Positions 8,805 to 17,704 are shown, numbered from the stretch's first letter. The stretch: DNA of 64,000 nucleotides from an uncultured Methylocystaceae bacterium (GCA_903870245.1 CAIQCB010000041.1:35528-99527), one strand, 5' to 3'. The notes: generated from the letters alone by a model not told the origin. Translations and numbers: made by a program.

Positions 8805-9140
8805 TTACTCCGCCGGGGTCAGCTTGCGCGCGGCGGCCTCGAAGGGCTTGAAGGCGTCCTTGGCCATCGCCGAGTAAAGCTCGCCGATCTTCGTAGCTCC
8901 GGCGACGAAATCCTCATAGGCGCTCTTGGCGAATTCTGCCTGCAGATGGACCGCTTCGTCCACCTTCTTGACCGTGATCAGCTTTTCAGCGAGTTCGCGG
9001 CTCTTCTCGAAGGATTTCTTGGTGTAATCCGACGTCTCGGCGGCGATGCTCTGCCATCCCTTGGTGACCGCAGCGGACGACGCCGTCAGGGCCTCGAACT
9101 GATCCTTGCCGAAATTCTGCGCTTTATCGAAACCAGCCAT
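8805..9140 (-). CDS. Phasin family protein (PHB granule-associated)
   Basis: A 111-residue all-helical protein with the phasin_2 pattern: FGKDQFEALTASSAAVTKGWQ, a central helix ending in KSFEKSRELAEKLI, then VDEAVHLQAEFAKSAYEDF and a C-terminal KPFEAAARK. Phasins coat polyhydroxybutyrate granules and control their size and number. The ATG at 9140 is preferred over 9146 because AAAGGAG then sits 6 nt upstream; with 9146 it would abut the start. A strong promoter with two PhaR-like operators lies upstream and a strong terminator downstream, so it is a monocistron. The sRNA at 56.2 kb shares the operator type. Confidence 0.9.
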   Translation of the reverse strand: MAGFDKAQNFGKDQFEALTASSAAVTKGWQSIAAETSDYTKKSFEKSRELAEKLITVKKVDEAVHLQAEFAKSAYEDFVAGATKIGELYSAMAKDAFKPFEAAARKLTPAE

Positions 9141-9217
9141 CTTCATCTCCTTTGTTATCTCGGGTCGCTTCTGCGAAGGGAATCTCCGCGAGCCTGATCC
9201 TGGATGCCGATAGTGAA

Positions 9218-9245
9218 AATATATGCACCGCACAAATCTTGTCAA
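9218..9245 (-). promoter_or_regulatory. Phasin promoter
   Basis: On the minus strand TTGACA (9245-9240) and TATATT (9223-9218) are separated by 16 bp, about 75 bp upstream of the phasin start codon. The spacer contains a PhaR-like operator. Confidence 0.8.
9224..9235 (+). promoter_or_regulatory. PhaR-like operator, phasin site 1
   Basis: TGCACCGCACAA fits TGCRNYGCASMA, the PhaR consensus as I recall it from Bradyrhizobium. It fills most of the -35/-10 spacer, abutting the -10 box, where a bound repressor would block RNA polymerase. The sequence match is seen; binding is inferred. Confidence 0.65.
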
Positions 9246-9255
9246 GAAAAAATGT

Positions 9256-9267
9256 TGCGGCGCACCA
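9256..9267 (+). promoter_or_regulatory. PhaR-like operator, phasin site 2
   Basis: TGCGGCGCACCA also fits TGCRNYGCASMA. It is 32 bp from site 1 (about three helical turns) and just upstream of the -35 box. Confidence 0.6.
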
Positions 9268-9381
9268 TAATCAAAATTTCCAATATTTAACCTCGGAGTA
9301 ACCCGGGTCTTTTAGCGTAATCGGCTGTGACGATTTCGCGACGGCGCGTATTCGCTGTCGCAGCATTCAGGGTGCGTATCA

Positions 9382-11172
9382 ATGACTAAACCGGGTCTCC
9401 TGGACCGCCTTGCGCAACCGCGCGCACTGGCGGCAATCCTCGCAGCCGTCATGGGCTGCATCGCTATCACGGCGATACCAGCAGAGGCCCGACGCCATCG
9501 TCATCACGTGCGTCATCACGCCTATCATCATCGATTTGCTCATTATCGCAGCGTTGCGCGCAGCAGCGGCGATCGGATCATCGGCGAACATCGCGGATTT
9601 GCGGCGATCGTTGTCGACGCCAACAGTGGCCGAACCTTGTATGCGCGCAACGAAAATGATTTGCGTCACCCCGCGTCGGTCACAAAGGTCATGACTCTCT
9701 ATCTTCTTTTCGAACAACTCGAAAAGGGTCGGATGCGTCTTGACACGCCGCTGATGATTTCCGCGCGCGCAGCGGCACAGGCTCCCTCAAAACTTGGGCT
9801 GGCTCCCGGAGAGACCATCAGCGTCGAAAACGCCATCAAGGCGCTGGTGACCAAATCAGCTAACGACATCGCCTGCGCGGTCGCCGAAAACATCGGCGGG
9901 ACCGAAGAAAATTTCGCCCGTATGATGACACGCAAAGCCCAGGCGCTCGGAATGAGCCGAACGCATTACGAAAACGCCTCCGGTCTGCCGGACCCGGCGC
10001 AGGTCACCACGGCGCATGATCTCGCCGTATTGGGGCGAGCCATACAGGATCGCTACCCGCGTTATTATCGTTACTTCTCAACGCATGTTTTCGCCTACAA
10101 CGGCGCCCTGCATCCCAATCATAATCATTTGCTTGGCCGGGTCGAAGGCATGGACGGCATCAAGACCGGCTACACGCGCGCCTCGGGCTTCAATCTGCTG
10201 ACCTCCGTACGCCGCGATCACCATCATATCGTCGCCGTTGTCATGGGCGGCGTCACCGCCGGCGCACGCGATCGGATCATGGCCGATCTGATCGAGCAAA
10301 ACATCAATGACGGCGCGAATGTCCGAACAGCGTCGGCGATCACGGAAAACTCCCCGGCGGAGGACATCGTCACGGCGGCCTCAGACTCCTATTTGCCGTC
10401 AAGTCTCGGTCGCGCCATGGAGCGCGTGGCTCAGGTCGTCACGCCCCGCGCCGCCGAGCCACAGCCTGAGAACGCCATCGACGAAACGCGCTCAGAGCCC
10501 GCCGTCATCGAGCGCCGAAACGCCTACGCGCCGGATATTGATCCAGAGCCGCTCGCCAGCCTGCCGCCGGCGGCCCCGTCGCGCGGCAAGGCCGTCGTCG
10601 TCGCGATCGAGAAAACCGACAAAGCGGTCAAGATCGAGAAACTTGCTCATAACGACAACAAACCGGCTCCGCTGTTCAAGACGACCGGCGACAAGACGGC
10701 GACAATCGTTCGTCCGGCTTTCGTGCCCGGACTGATCCAGAAACAGGTTGCCCAGAACCTCGCCGACAGGAAGAAAATCCCTGCGGGCAAAATGCAGGCG
10801 GCCCTCGTCGATGGATCAACGACCAGCCGCGTGATGAAATCGCGCGACGCTACTCTCGCCAATGCGACAACCCCATCCGCTCTCCGAGCGACAAGTGCGG
10901 CGTCTGCGCCCGCCGCGCGCCCGGCGCGCGCAGGCTGGATGATCCAGATCGGCGCCGCAGAGAATCCGGAGAAAGCCAATCTTCTGCTGGCCCGCGCGCG
11001 CGCGCAACTTCAGGGTTTCCCGACAACCGCCAGGGCGTTCACGGAGAAAGTGCAAAAAGGCAATGAAACGCTCTATCGCGCCCGTTTCGCCGGACTCGAA
11101 GAGCAAAGCGCCGAGTCAACCTGCAAGGCCCTGAAGCGCTCCGGCTTCGCCTGCTTCACAACAAAGAATTGA
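9382..11172 (+). CDS. D-alanyl-D-alanine carboxypeptidase with C-terminal SPOR domain
   Basis: A 596-residue exported protein. A signal peptide (about residues 1-36, ending PAEA) is followed by an unusual His/Arg-rich stretch (RRHRHHVRHHAYHHRF), then a serine peptidase S11 domain (residues ~60-310). It has all three penicillin-binding motifs: SVTK, SAN and KTG. A long Pro/Ala-rich linker leads to a SPOR domain (about 515-596, GWMIQIGAAENPEKAN...), which in other proteins binds denuded septal glycan. Predicted role: trimming pentapeptide stems in the periplasm, with targeting to the division site. It is monocistronic, facing away from the phasin. Confidence 0.93.
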   Translation: MTKPGLLDRLAQPRALAAILAAVMGCIAITAIPAEARRHRHHVRHHAYHHRFAHYRSVARSSGDRIIGEHRGFAAIVVDANSGRTLYARNENDLRHPASVTKVMTLYLLFEQLEKGRMRLDTPLMISARAAAQAPSKLGLAPGETISVENAIKALVTKSANDIACAVAENIGGTEENFARMMTRKAQALGMSRTHYENASGLPDPAQVTTAHDLAVLGRAIQDRYPRYYRYFSTHVFAYNGALHPNHNHLLGRVEGMDGIKTGYTRASGFNLLTSVRRDHHHIVAVVMGGVTAGARDRIMADLIEQNINDGANVRTASAITENSPAEDIVTAASDSYLPSSLGRAMERVAQVVTPRAAEPQPENAIDETRSEPAVIERRNAYAPDIDPEPLASLPPAAPSRGKAVVVAIEKTDKAVKIEKLAHNDNKPAPLFKTTGDKTATIVRPAFVPGLIQKQVAQNLADRKKIPAGKMQAALVDGSTTSRVMKSRDATLANATTPSALRATSAASAPAARPARAGWMIQIGAAENPEKANLLLARARAQLQGFPTTARAFTEKVQKGNETLYRARFAGLEEQSAESTCKALKRSGFACFTTKN

Positions 11173-11232
11173 TAGAGGTATCGAAAGACAATGTCCGCGA
11201 TCTGGGATCATGCCTCCGAAAAGCGCACGGGC

Positions 11233-11955
11233 TCACTGTCGCCGGCGCAGAAGAACATCCTTGGCCTCATTGACCCGCGCCGCGAGATCGGTCGCCCCGC
11301 CAAGGTCTGGATGAAACTTCTTCATCAGGTCACGATGCGCCCGCGCGATATCGGCGGCGCCAGCGCCCTTTTTCAACCCGAGAATTTCATAGGCTTCATC
11401 CTCCGACATCGCCGCAGCGCGTCGACGACCGACCGTCTCTCCCGCTTGAGCGCGCCGCGCGTCGTCGTGAAAATCTCCTGCCGCGCGCCATCCGGCAAAG
11501 CGGCGATCCAGATACGCCTCTAGCAATCGCGCGCCGTCGGGATCTTCTTCGAGGCAAATTTCATAAAGCTCGAATAATGCGCTGCGCGAGAGACTGGCGA
11601 GCGTCTTGCCCTCGTCAACGCCAGCCAGAATGACGCCGCTCATGGCGCCAGTGGCGTGATCCAGCTCCATCTCGATCATCGCCGAACGAACCCGCGACAT
11701 CCCTGCCCCGCCGGCGCCGGCGGATCGCGTTCCCGATGGCGCGACGACCCCGCGCAGAAGCCAGGCGCCGAAACAGCCCAGCGCAAGACCTATGTCGATA
11801 CGTCCCCGCAACAGCATAAGCCCGCCCAGAAATAACGCGGCGAATCCGCCGCCGTATCGGACAAGTCGGGCGAGGAGGGCCGGCGGGGCCTTGACGTAGG
11901 CCTTCAACATCATGAAGGCGAGCGCCAGAGCAAGAATACCCATCAGGATCGGCAT
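11233..11955 (-). CDS. Membrane-anchored DnaJ-domain protein
   Basis: 240 residues. Two N-terminal hydrophobic segments (about residues 3-17 and 33-70) precede a central region (TLASLSRSALFELYEICLEEDPDGARLLEAYL) and a C-terminal J domain (YEILGLKKGAGAADIARAHRDLMKKFHPDLGG) with the essential HPD tripeptide. J proteins stimulate DnaK ATPase. This architecture resembles a small alphaproteobacterial family annotated as molecular chaperone DnaJ. It lies 2 bp downstream of the VWA-like gene on the same strand, so the two are probably co-translated. Confidence 0.88.
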   Translation of the reverse strand: MPILMGILALALAFMMLKAYVKAPPALLARLVRYGGGFAALFLGGLMLLRGRIDIGLALGCFGAWLLRGVVAPSGTRSAGAGGAGMSRVRSAMIEMELDHATGAMSGVILAGVDEGKTLASLSRSALFELYEICLEEDPDGARLLEAYLDRRFAGWRAAGDFHDDARRAQAGETVGRRRAAAMSEDEAYEILGLKKGAGAADIARAHRDLMKKFHPDLGGATDLAARVNEAKDVLLRRRQ

Positions 11956-11957
11956 GT

Positions 11958-12668
11958 TCAGGGCGCTCCAATCTGCGCCAGCAGGAGACGCGCGGCGTCT
12001 TCGCCAGATTTCGCGCGTTTTTCCAACGCCGACAAGCCGCCTGCCGCATAGGCGGCGACGGCGGAGAGCAATTCCTTGAGCCGGTGCGGCGCCGAGGCGT
12101 CGAAAACCGCATGCGCCCCGCCGGTAAGACGCGCGACCTCGCGGAATGCGGCGGTGGCGGCGGGGTCGGCGCCTTCCTGAAACAGGAAGGATTTTACGCC
12201 GAGCAGACCCAGTTCCCCAGCAGTACTGGCAAGAGAATCAACATTCTCTTCCATTGCATCGCCAATATAAACCAAGGCGCCGACCGGCGCAGCGCGCGCC
12301 TCGTCACGGGCGTGATTGAGAACGCGGCCAATCTGGGTCTTGCCGCCCTGACAGGATATGCCGGCCATCAACCGGGCAAGGCCCTCGCCGCCATTGACGA
12401 AACGCGAGGCGCGACACTCGTCGAACCCCCGGAAATAGACAAGTTGCACCTCAAGTCCGCCCTGCCCTGCCGTCGCGCGAAACATTTCACCCTGGATCGA
12501 CTGGGCAAGGTCCCAGGTCGGCTGACGACTCATTGTGGCGTCGAGAGCAAAGATCAGTCTCCCGCAACCATGGGCCGGGTCGAGCGCTTGCGCCTTTTCT
12601 AGAAAGGCGTCGACGGCGCCAGTCGACTGCCGACGCGGCGTCGTTACTTTTCCCTGTTCGTCGCTCAC
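11958..12668 (-). CDS. VWA-like domain protein
   Basis: 236 residues with a von Willebrand A-like fold. An N-terminal strand FALDATMSRQ resembles a MIDAS DxTxS variant. It is followed by GKTQIGRVLNHARDEA and ALVYIGDAMEE, a strand and acidic loop typical of the domain, and by FREVARLTGGAHAVFD. No signal peptide is present, so it is likely cytoplasmic. It is coupled to the DnaJ-domain gene 2 bp downstream. The function is unknown; metal-dependent protein binding with chaperone recruitment is only an inference from context. Confidence 0.8.
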   Translation of the reverse strand: MSDEQGKVTTPRRQSTGAVDAFLEKAQALDPAHGCGRLIFALDATMSRQPTWDLAQSIQGEMFRATAGQGGLEVQLVYFRGFDECRASRFVNGGEGLARLMAGISCQGGKTQIGRVLNHARDEARAAPVGALVYIGDAMEENVDSLASTAGELGLLGVKSFLFQEGADPAATAAFREVARLTGGAHAVFDASAPHRLKELLSAVAAYAAGGLSALEKRAKSGEDAARLLLAQIGAP

Positions 12669-12765
12669 GGCGTTTCACGCGGTTTGTTAAAGCTGTTATA
12701 TTAAATCGTCAGCAAACGACGGCAAAACAAGGGCCGCTGGCGAGCATCAACAAGGACGCCTCCAG

Positions 12766-13308
12766 ATGACGACGCTCCTCTCCGCTGCGCTCCCGCGCCC
12801 AACGCCAATCGCCGCCCTGCCGGCGCAGGATAGCCTCCATGTGCAGGACCTCATGCGTCGCTTCGCGCGACGTCTGGTCGACGAAGGCGTCAGGGTTGGC
12901 GGCGTCACCCAAACTCGCGACGAGGGCTCCGGGCGCGGGCGTATCGTGCTGCGCGATGTTCAGTCAGGCGCAGATTATCCGATTTCCCAGGATCTTGGTC
13001 CCGGTTCGGTCGCCTGCAATCTCGACAGTTCTGAACTTGCCCTCGCCTGCGCGGCGGTAGAGCGCGCGGCGCGCAACGGGGCCGGATTAATCGTGATCAG
13101 CAAATTCGCCAAGCAGGAAGCCGGGCGGGGCGGCCTGTGCGACGGTTTTCGCGCCGCGATGAGCGCGCGCATACCCGTGGTCGCGGCGGTGTCGCCCCAT
13201 TTCAGGGACGAATGGCGAGCGTTCGCCGGCCCGCTCGCCGAAGATGTCGCGCCCGAAATCGAGTCGTTGCTCGGCTGGTGGCGACGCGTGGGCGTTCAGG
13301 TCTCGTGA
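12766..13308 (+). CDS. DUF2478 family protein
   Basis: 180 residues with the pattern of DUF2478: VGGVTQTRDE, YPISQDLGPGSVACNLD, VISKFAKQEAGRGG, then ARIPVVAAVSPHFRDEW. The family often lies beside molybdate or nitrogen-fixation genes in other bacteria, but here no such neighbours are present. The fold looks like a P-loop-derived Rossmann protein without a Walker A motif (inference). The ATG at 12766 follows AAGGACGCC. It is divergent from the VWA/DnaJ pair. Confidence 0.78.
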   Translation: MTTLLSAALPRPTPIAALPAQDSLHVQDLMRRFARRLVDEGVRVGGVTQTRDEGSGRGRIVLRDVQSGADYPISQDLGPGSVACNLDSSELALACAAVERAARNGAGLIVISKFAKQEAGRGGLCDGFRAAMSARIPVVAAVSPHFRDEWRAFAGPLAEDVAPEIESLLGWWRRVGVQVS

Positions 13309-13345
13309 CCCGACGTCATCCGGCGAGACTCGCGTGTTGCAAATG

Positions 13346-13765
13346 TCACGCCGTCTGCGCCTGCGCTTCCTGAATCGGCTCGACGCAATCGACGATCGCC
13401 AGAACCTTCTCCTTCAATTCTTCCAGCTTGTAGGGCTTGAACAAATATTCGCTCGCGCCTGAAGTGATCGCAGCCTGACGATACTCCGGCGTGAGATTCC
13501 CGGTATTGAGAATGAAGGGCGTATCGATGGTGGTCGACTTGGCGCGCACTTCCTGAAGAAACTCGCATCCGTTCATCAGCGGCATGTCGAGATCGCTGAC
13601 GATGAGATTGGAATTGCCCTCTTCCAGCCAGTCCAGCGCATCGTAGGCGTCGACGAAGAGCTTGATGTCGCGAAAGCCAATCCGCCTCAGCATGAGGCCG
13701 ACGCTTTCGAGAAAATGCCTGTCGTCGTCGACGACAACGGCGGTATCAAAACATTTATTGCACAT
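13346..13765 (-). CDS. Single-domain response regulator (CheY-like)
   Basis: 139 residues, receiver domain only. The acidic pair is in VVDDD near residue 13, the phospho-acceptor Asp lies in VSDLDMP (~residue 58), the Thr/Asn switch region is in FILNTGN, and the conserved Lys is in LFKPY (~110). The usual Thr/Ser after the fourth strand appears as LNTG. With no output domain it must act by protein-protein interaction. No cognate kinase is adjacent. It converges with the DUF2478 gene. Confidence 0.9.
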   Translation of the reverse strand: MCNKCFDTAVVVDDDRHFLESVGLMLRRIGFRDIKLFVDAYDALDWLEEGNSNLIVSDLDMPLMNGCEFLQEVRAKSTTIDTPFILNTGNLTPEYRQAAITSGASEYLFKPYKLEELKEKVLAIVDCVEPIQEAQAQTA

Positions 13766-13893
13766 GTCGCCCTGCCTGAGTTGCCGCTGACGTTACGCAG
13801 GTCGGCGTCACTCACGCAATCAAAGCCTCTCGGCAAGACGTTTATTCCGTTAAGGAAGATAGATAATCGTCTGTTAATCGCGATGCGCCGGCG

Positions 13894-14931
13894 TCATCTT
13901 ACCGACGGCGCATAAAGCAAACCGCCCTTGGACCAGAGCATGTTCAGGCGTCTATCCATGCCGAGCGCGCTGGCGGGACCGAGATTTTTGTCGAAGACGT
14001 CCTCGTAATTGCCGACATGTTTGATTACGCGATAAACCCAGTCGGCGTGTAGCCCGAGACCGGCGCCGAAGTCGCCCTCGACTCCGAGCAACCGGCGAAT
14101 GGCGGCGTTCTGAGAGGTCAGAGCTTCATCAACGCCAGCTTTCGAGACGCCCAACTCCTCAGCGTCGATCATCGCATGCAGCGTCCAGCGCACCAGCGCG
14201 TACCAATGGTCGTCGCCCCGGCGCACCACCGGCCCTCTGGGCGCCTTGGTGATCAGTCCCGTAAGGATGTCGTGTTCGATGGGTTGGGCCAGTTCTTTTC
14301 GGGTCGCGTAGAGCCGCGCCGTATCGTCGCTCAGGGCGTCGCACTGGCCAGCGGCGTATGCAGACGCCGCCGCTTCCTCGGTCGGGAAGCCGCGGATCTC
14401 GAAAGTCGCCTTGCGATTTTGGAAATGATCGGCCAGCGCCAGCTCCTGAGGGCTCGCGCTCTGCACGCAGACGCTGACGCCGGACAGATCCTTCGCCGAA
14501 GCGAAAGAGCGGCTCCGCCGAACCATGAACCCCTGCCCGTCGAAGAAGGATACGCCAACGTAAAGCGCGCGCTGGGCGGCGTCGCGCGAAAGCGTCCATG
14601 ACGCGGAACTGGCCAGAATGTCGACCCAGCCGCCGAGCAGCGGCCCGAGACGCTCGCGCGCCGGCAATTTGATGACGGTGATTTTGTCAGGATCGTCAAA
14701 AATCGCCGCCGCTAGCGCCCGGCAAAAATCGACATCGAAACCCCGCCAGCCGCCCGAGCCGTCGGGCTCGGCGAAACCGGGCTGCTCAACAACGCCGCAA
14801 TTCAGCCGATCCCGCTTGACGATCTCACCCAGCGTAGGGCCTAAATCTCCCTGCGCCAGCGCTACACGCGCAGGGGTCGCCGCGCCGACGAGAACAATCA
14901 TCATGGCGACGATCAAGCGTCTGATGTTCAT
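13894..14931 (-). CDS. Amino-acid ABC transporter substrate-binding protein
   Basis: 345 residues with a signal peptide (MNIRRLIVAMMIVLVGAATPARVALA) and a periplasmic binding-protein family 3 fold: LNCGVVEQPGFAEPD, GFDVDFCRALAAAIF, then the second lobe CVQSASPQELALADHF and the C-terminal WVYRVIKHVGNYEDVFDKNLG. The tail resembles AapJ, the general L-amino-acid binding protein. Unusually, no permease or ATPase genes are adjacent, so it is an orphan or pairs with a distant transporter. The start at 14931 is chosen for the signal peptide. Confidence 0.9.
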   Translation of the reverse strand: MNIRRLIVAMMIVLVGAATPARVALAQGDLGPTLGEIVKRDRLNCGVVEQPGFAEPDGSGGWRGFDVDFCRALAAAIFDDPDKITVIKLPARERLGPLLGGWVDILASSASWTLSRDAAQRALYVGVSFFDGQGFMVRRSRSFASAKDLSGVSVCVQSASPQELALADHFQNRKATFEIRGFPTEEAAASAYAAGQCDALSDDTARLYATRKELAQPIEHDILTGLITKAPRGPVVRRGDDHWYALVRWTLHAMIDAEELGVSKAGVDEALTSQNAAIRRLLGVEGDFGAGLGLHADWVYRVIKHVGNYEDVFDKNLGPASALGMDRRLNMLWSKGGLLYAPSVR

Positions 14932-15035
14932 TGGCGCTCCGGCGAGAGATAGTCGCGCAAATCGGCGTGAGGTTGACGTGCAAATATGAACCGCGCAGAG
15001 GCGACGCAAGAACTGCAGGCGAAAGAAGATCGGCA

Positions 15036-16229
15036 ATGCGCGACAAAAAGACGGATCGCCCCGACGCCAGCGCCGCTTCAAGGCGACCGGCGACGCTGGT
15101 GACGCTGGCGGGCCGCGACCCGGCGGCCCATAATGGCTTCGTCAACACGCCCATCTACCGCGGCTCGACTGTGCTGTTTCCCTCCGTCGCGGCCATCGAA
15201 ACGCTCGACCAGCCCTATACCTACGGCACTAAGGGCACGCCCACGACGCGCGCGCTGGAGAGCGCCTGGAGCGAGATCGCTGGCGCAGCCGATACCGTGT
15301 TGGTTCCCTCCGGGCTCGCCGCCATCGATCTTGCGCTGCTGACCGCGACCCACGCCGGCGCGCATGCGCTCGTCGTCGACTCCGCCTATCAACCGACACG
15401 GACATTCTGCGAGACGATTCTTAAACGCTTTGGCGTAACCACGCAGTATTACGACCCGCTCATAGGCGCCGATATCGCGCAACTCATACGGCCCGAGACG
15501 ACGGCGATTGTGCTGGAGTCGCCCGGGTCGCAAACGATGGAGATACAGGATGTCCCCGCCATCGCCGCTGCGGCGCATGAGAAGGGCGTCTGCGTTATTC
15601 TGGATAATACCTGGGCCACGCCCCTGTTCTTTGCGCCGCATCGCCACGGCGTCGATCTCGCCATCGAAGCTGGCACCAAATATCTCTCGGGCCACGCCGA
15701 TCTTTTGATTGGACTGGTGTCGGCCAATGCTCATTGGGCGAAGAAGCTGCGCGCGACCTTCAACGCCTTCGCCATCGGCGCCGGACCGGACGATGCCGCC
15801 CTTGCGTTGCGCGGACTGCGCACGATGCATTTGCGTCTACGCGCCCAGGAACAGGCGGCGCTCGAGATTGCGCACTGGCTCGCAACGCGGCCGGAAGTTT
15901 CGCGGGTGCTACACCCCGCTTTGCCGGATCATCCCGGCCATCCCTTGTGGCGTCGTGATTTCAACGGCGCCTCGGGGGTTTTTTCGATTGTGCTCAAGCC
16001 AGTCTCGAAAACCGCCGTCGCAGCCTTCGTTGATGGCCTCGAACTTTTCGGAATCGGCTTCTCATGGGGCGGGTATGAGAGTCTCATATTACCCTTCGAC
16101 TGCGCATCCTACCGCACGGCGACGGTCTGGTCTCCAGAGGGACCGACCCTGCGACTGTCCATCGGACTGGAGGATGTTGAGGATCTGAAAGCCGATCTGG
16201 CGTCTGGATTGGCGCGGCTCGGCGCTTAA
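15036..16229 (+). CDS. metC: Cystathionine beta-lyase
   Basis: A 397-residue Cys/Met metabolism PLP enzyme. The PLP lysine lies in EAGTKYLSGH, and the phosphate-binding region in VPSGLAAIDLALL. Tyr/Gly motifs TYGTKGTPTTRALE and the C-terminal SWGGYESL support the MetC subgroup over MetB. It cleaves cystathionine to homocysteine for methionine synthesis. The ATG at 15036 follows GAAAGAAGA. It converges with the Nudix gene so tightly that both stop codons share the TTAA at 16226-16229. Confidence 0.93.
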   Translation: MRDKKTDRPDASAASRRPATLVTLAGRDPAAHNGFVNTPIYRGSTVLFPSVAAIETLDQPYTYGTKGTPTTRALESAWSEIAGAADTVLVPSGLAAIDLALLTATHAGAHALVVDSAYQPTRTFCETILKRFGVTTQYYDPLIGADIAQLIRPETTAIVLESPGSQTMEIQDVPAIAAAAHEKGVCVILDNTWATPLFFAPHRHGVDLAIEAGTKYLSGHADLLIGLVSANAHWAKKLRATFNAFAIGAGPDDAALALRGLRTMHLRLRAQEQAALEIAHWLATRPEVSRVLHPALPDHPGHPLWRRDFNGASGVFSIVLKPVSKTAVAAFVDGLELFGIGFSWGGYESLILPFDCASYRTATVWSPEGPTLRLSIGLEDVEDLKADLASGLARLGA

Positions 16230-16699
16230 TCCTTCGGCGCGCCGCCAAAAGCCAGAATGATCTCCCGCAACGCCGGTTCATCGACCTGCTCGGCGGCGAT
16301 CGCCGCCGGAAACCAGTGCGCCGCGCGCTGGTTTTTTTCCGGCCAGCTTTTGCTCTGTTTTTCGGCCAGCAATGGAAAAACCTCGACCCTGCAGGTCACG
16401 CTGACCGCGTTTTTCAACCGCTTTTCGTATTCATAGGCGCCAATCGGGCTTTTCTCGATCTTGCCGCGCAAGCCGGCTTCCTGTCGGGCTTCGATGGCGG
16501 CGGCGATATGCGGCTTGCGGCCTTTCATCGGCCAACCCTTGGGGATCACCCAGCGACGCGTGTCGCGCGAGGTGACGAGCAGGATTTCGACGCCGTCCTC
16601 ATTGCTCATGCGCCACGGCAAGGCGCCATATTGCGCACGCGGCGTCGCGCGGTCTTTCTTTTTGGTTTTTTGGATTTTGTCGGATTTATCCGCCTTCAT
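16226..16699 (-). CDS. Nudix hydrolase (diadenosine/diphosphoinositol polyphosphate type)
   Basis: 157 residues. The domain opens after a Lys-rich N-terminus, QYGALPWR, and a WVIPKGWP strand leads into the Nudix box GRKPHIAAAIEARQEAGLRG. The DIPP-like GWPMKG suggests a dinucleotide- or inositol-polyphosphate-type hydrolase, but the substrate is not known. In the box, the canonical REUXEE core reads IEARQE, so one metal-ligand Glu is Gln. The start codon overlaps the stop of the PiT transporter gene (ATGA at 16696-16699), which places it in the phosphate operon. Confidence 0.88.
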   Translation of the reverse strand: MKADKSDKIQKTKKKDRATPRAQYGALPWRMSNEDGVEILLVTSRDTRRWVIPKGWPMKGRKPHIAAAIEARQEAGLRGKIEKSPIGAYEYEKRLKNAVSVTCRVEVFPLLAEKQSKSWPEKNQRAAHWFPAAIAAEQVDEPALREIILAFGGAPKD

Positions 16700-17694
16700 A
16701 TCAGCAGACTCGCTGCAAGGTAGAAGGCGGCGGCGATCAGCCCCGCCATCGGCATGGTGATCACCCATGCGACAACGATTTTACTGGCGATGTTCCAGCG
16801 CACCGCCGATGCGCGCCGCGCGGCGCCGACGCCGACAATGGCGCCGGTGATGGTGTGGGTTGTCGACACAGGCACGCCGAGAGCTGTCGCCAGAAACAGG
16901 GTGATCGCGCCTCCCGTTTCGGCGCAGAAGCCCTGCATCGGCGTCAAACGGGTGATTTTGGAGCCCATGGTGTGAACGATCCGCCAGCCTCCAAACAGCG
17001 TGCCAAACCCCATTGCGAGCTGGCAACTGATCACCACCCAGAACGGCACCTCGAATTTGGCGCCTGCGCCGGCGTGCGCGTAAAGCAGGGCTGCGATGAT
17101 ACCCATCGTCTTCTGCGCGTCATTGCCGCCATGCCCCAGCGAATAGAGCGACGCCGACACGAATTGCAGGGTCCGGAATAGCCGGTCGACCGCCGCAGGC
17201 GTTCGACGCACGAAGATCCAGGACACCGCCAGCACGAGCAACAGCGCCAGCACAAAACCCAGCAGCGGCGAGAGAACGATGGCGGAGGCGGTCTTGCTGA
17301 GGCCCTGCCAGACGATGGCGCCTGTTCCCGCCTTGGCCACGCCCGCGCCGACCAGACCGCCGACCAACGCATGCGAACTCGATGAGGGAATGCCCAGCGC
17401 CCAGGTAATCACATTCCAGGCGATGGCGCCCATCAGCGCGCCAAAGATCAATCGGTCGTCGACAAGATCGGGCGAGACAATTCCGGAGCCGACCGTCTGC
17501 GCGACATGCAGGCCAAAAAACAGAAAAGCGATGAAATTGAAAAAACCCGCCCAGAACACGGCATATTGCGGCCGCAACACCCGGGTCGACACGATCGTCG
17601 CGATGGAGTTCGCGGCGTCGTGCAGGCCGTTGAGAAAATCGAAGGCCAGCGCCACCGCGATCAGGCCGTAGAGATAATAATCGGCCGTGGCCAT
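16696..17694 (-). CDS. pit: PiT-family low-affinity inorganic phosphate transporter
   Basis: 332 residues, about 10 membrane segments, with the two inverted PHO4 signatures: FDFLNGLHDAANSIATIV near the N-terminus and SLGHGGNDAQKTMGII after the midpoint. It imports metal-phosphate with protons across the inner membrane. It is flanked upstream by the DUF47 gene (10 bp gap) and downstream by the overlapping Nudix gene, forming a three-gene operon. PiT plus DUF47 is a widespread pair. Confidence 0.95.
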   Translation of the reverse strand: MATADYYLYGLIAVALAFDFLNGLHDAANSIATIVSTRVLRPQYAVFWAGFFNFIAFLFFGLHVAQTVGSGIVSPDLVDDRLIFGALMGAIAWNVITWALGIPSSSSHALVGGLVGAGVAKAGTGAIVWQGLSKTASAIVLSPLLGFVLALLLVLAVSWIFVRRTPAAVDRLFRTLQFVSASLYSLGHGGNDAQKTMGIIAALLYAHAGAGAKFEVPFWVVISCQLAMGFGTLFGGWRIVHTMGSKITRLTPMQGFCAETGGAITLFLATALGVPVSTTHTITGAIVGVGAARRASAVRWNIASKIVVAWVITMPMAGLIAAAFYLAASLLI

Positions 17695-17704
17695 ACGCGC
17701 CGCC

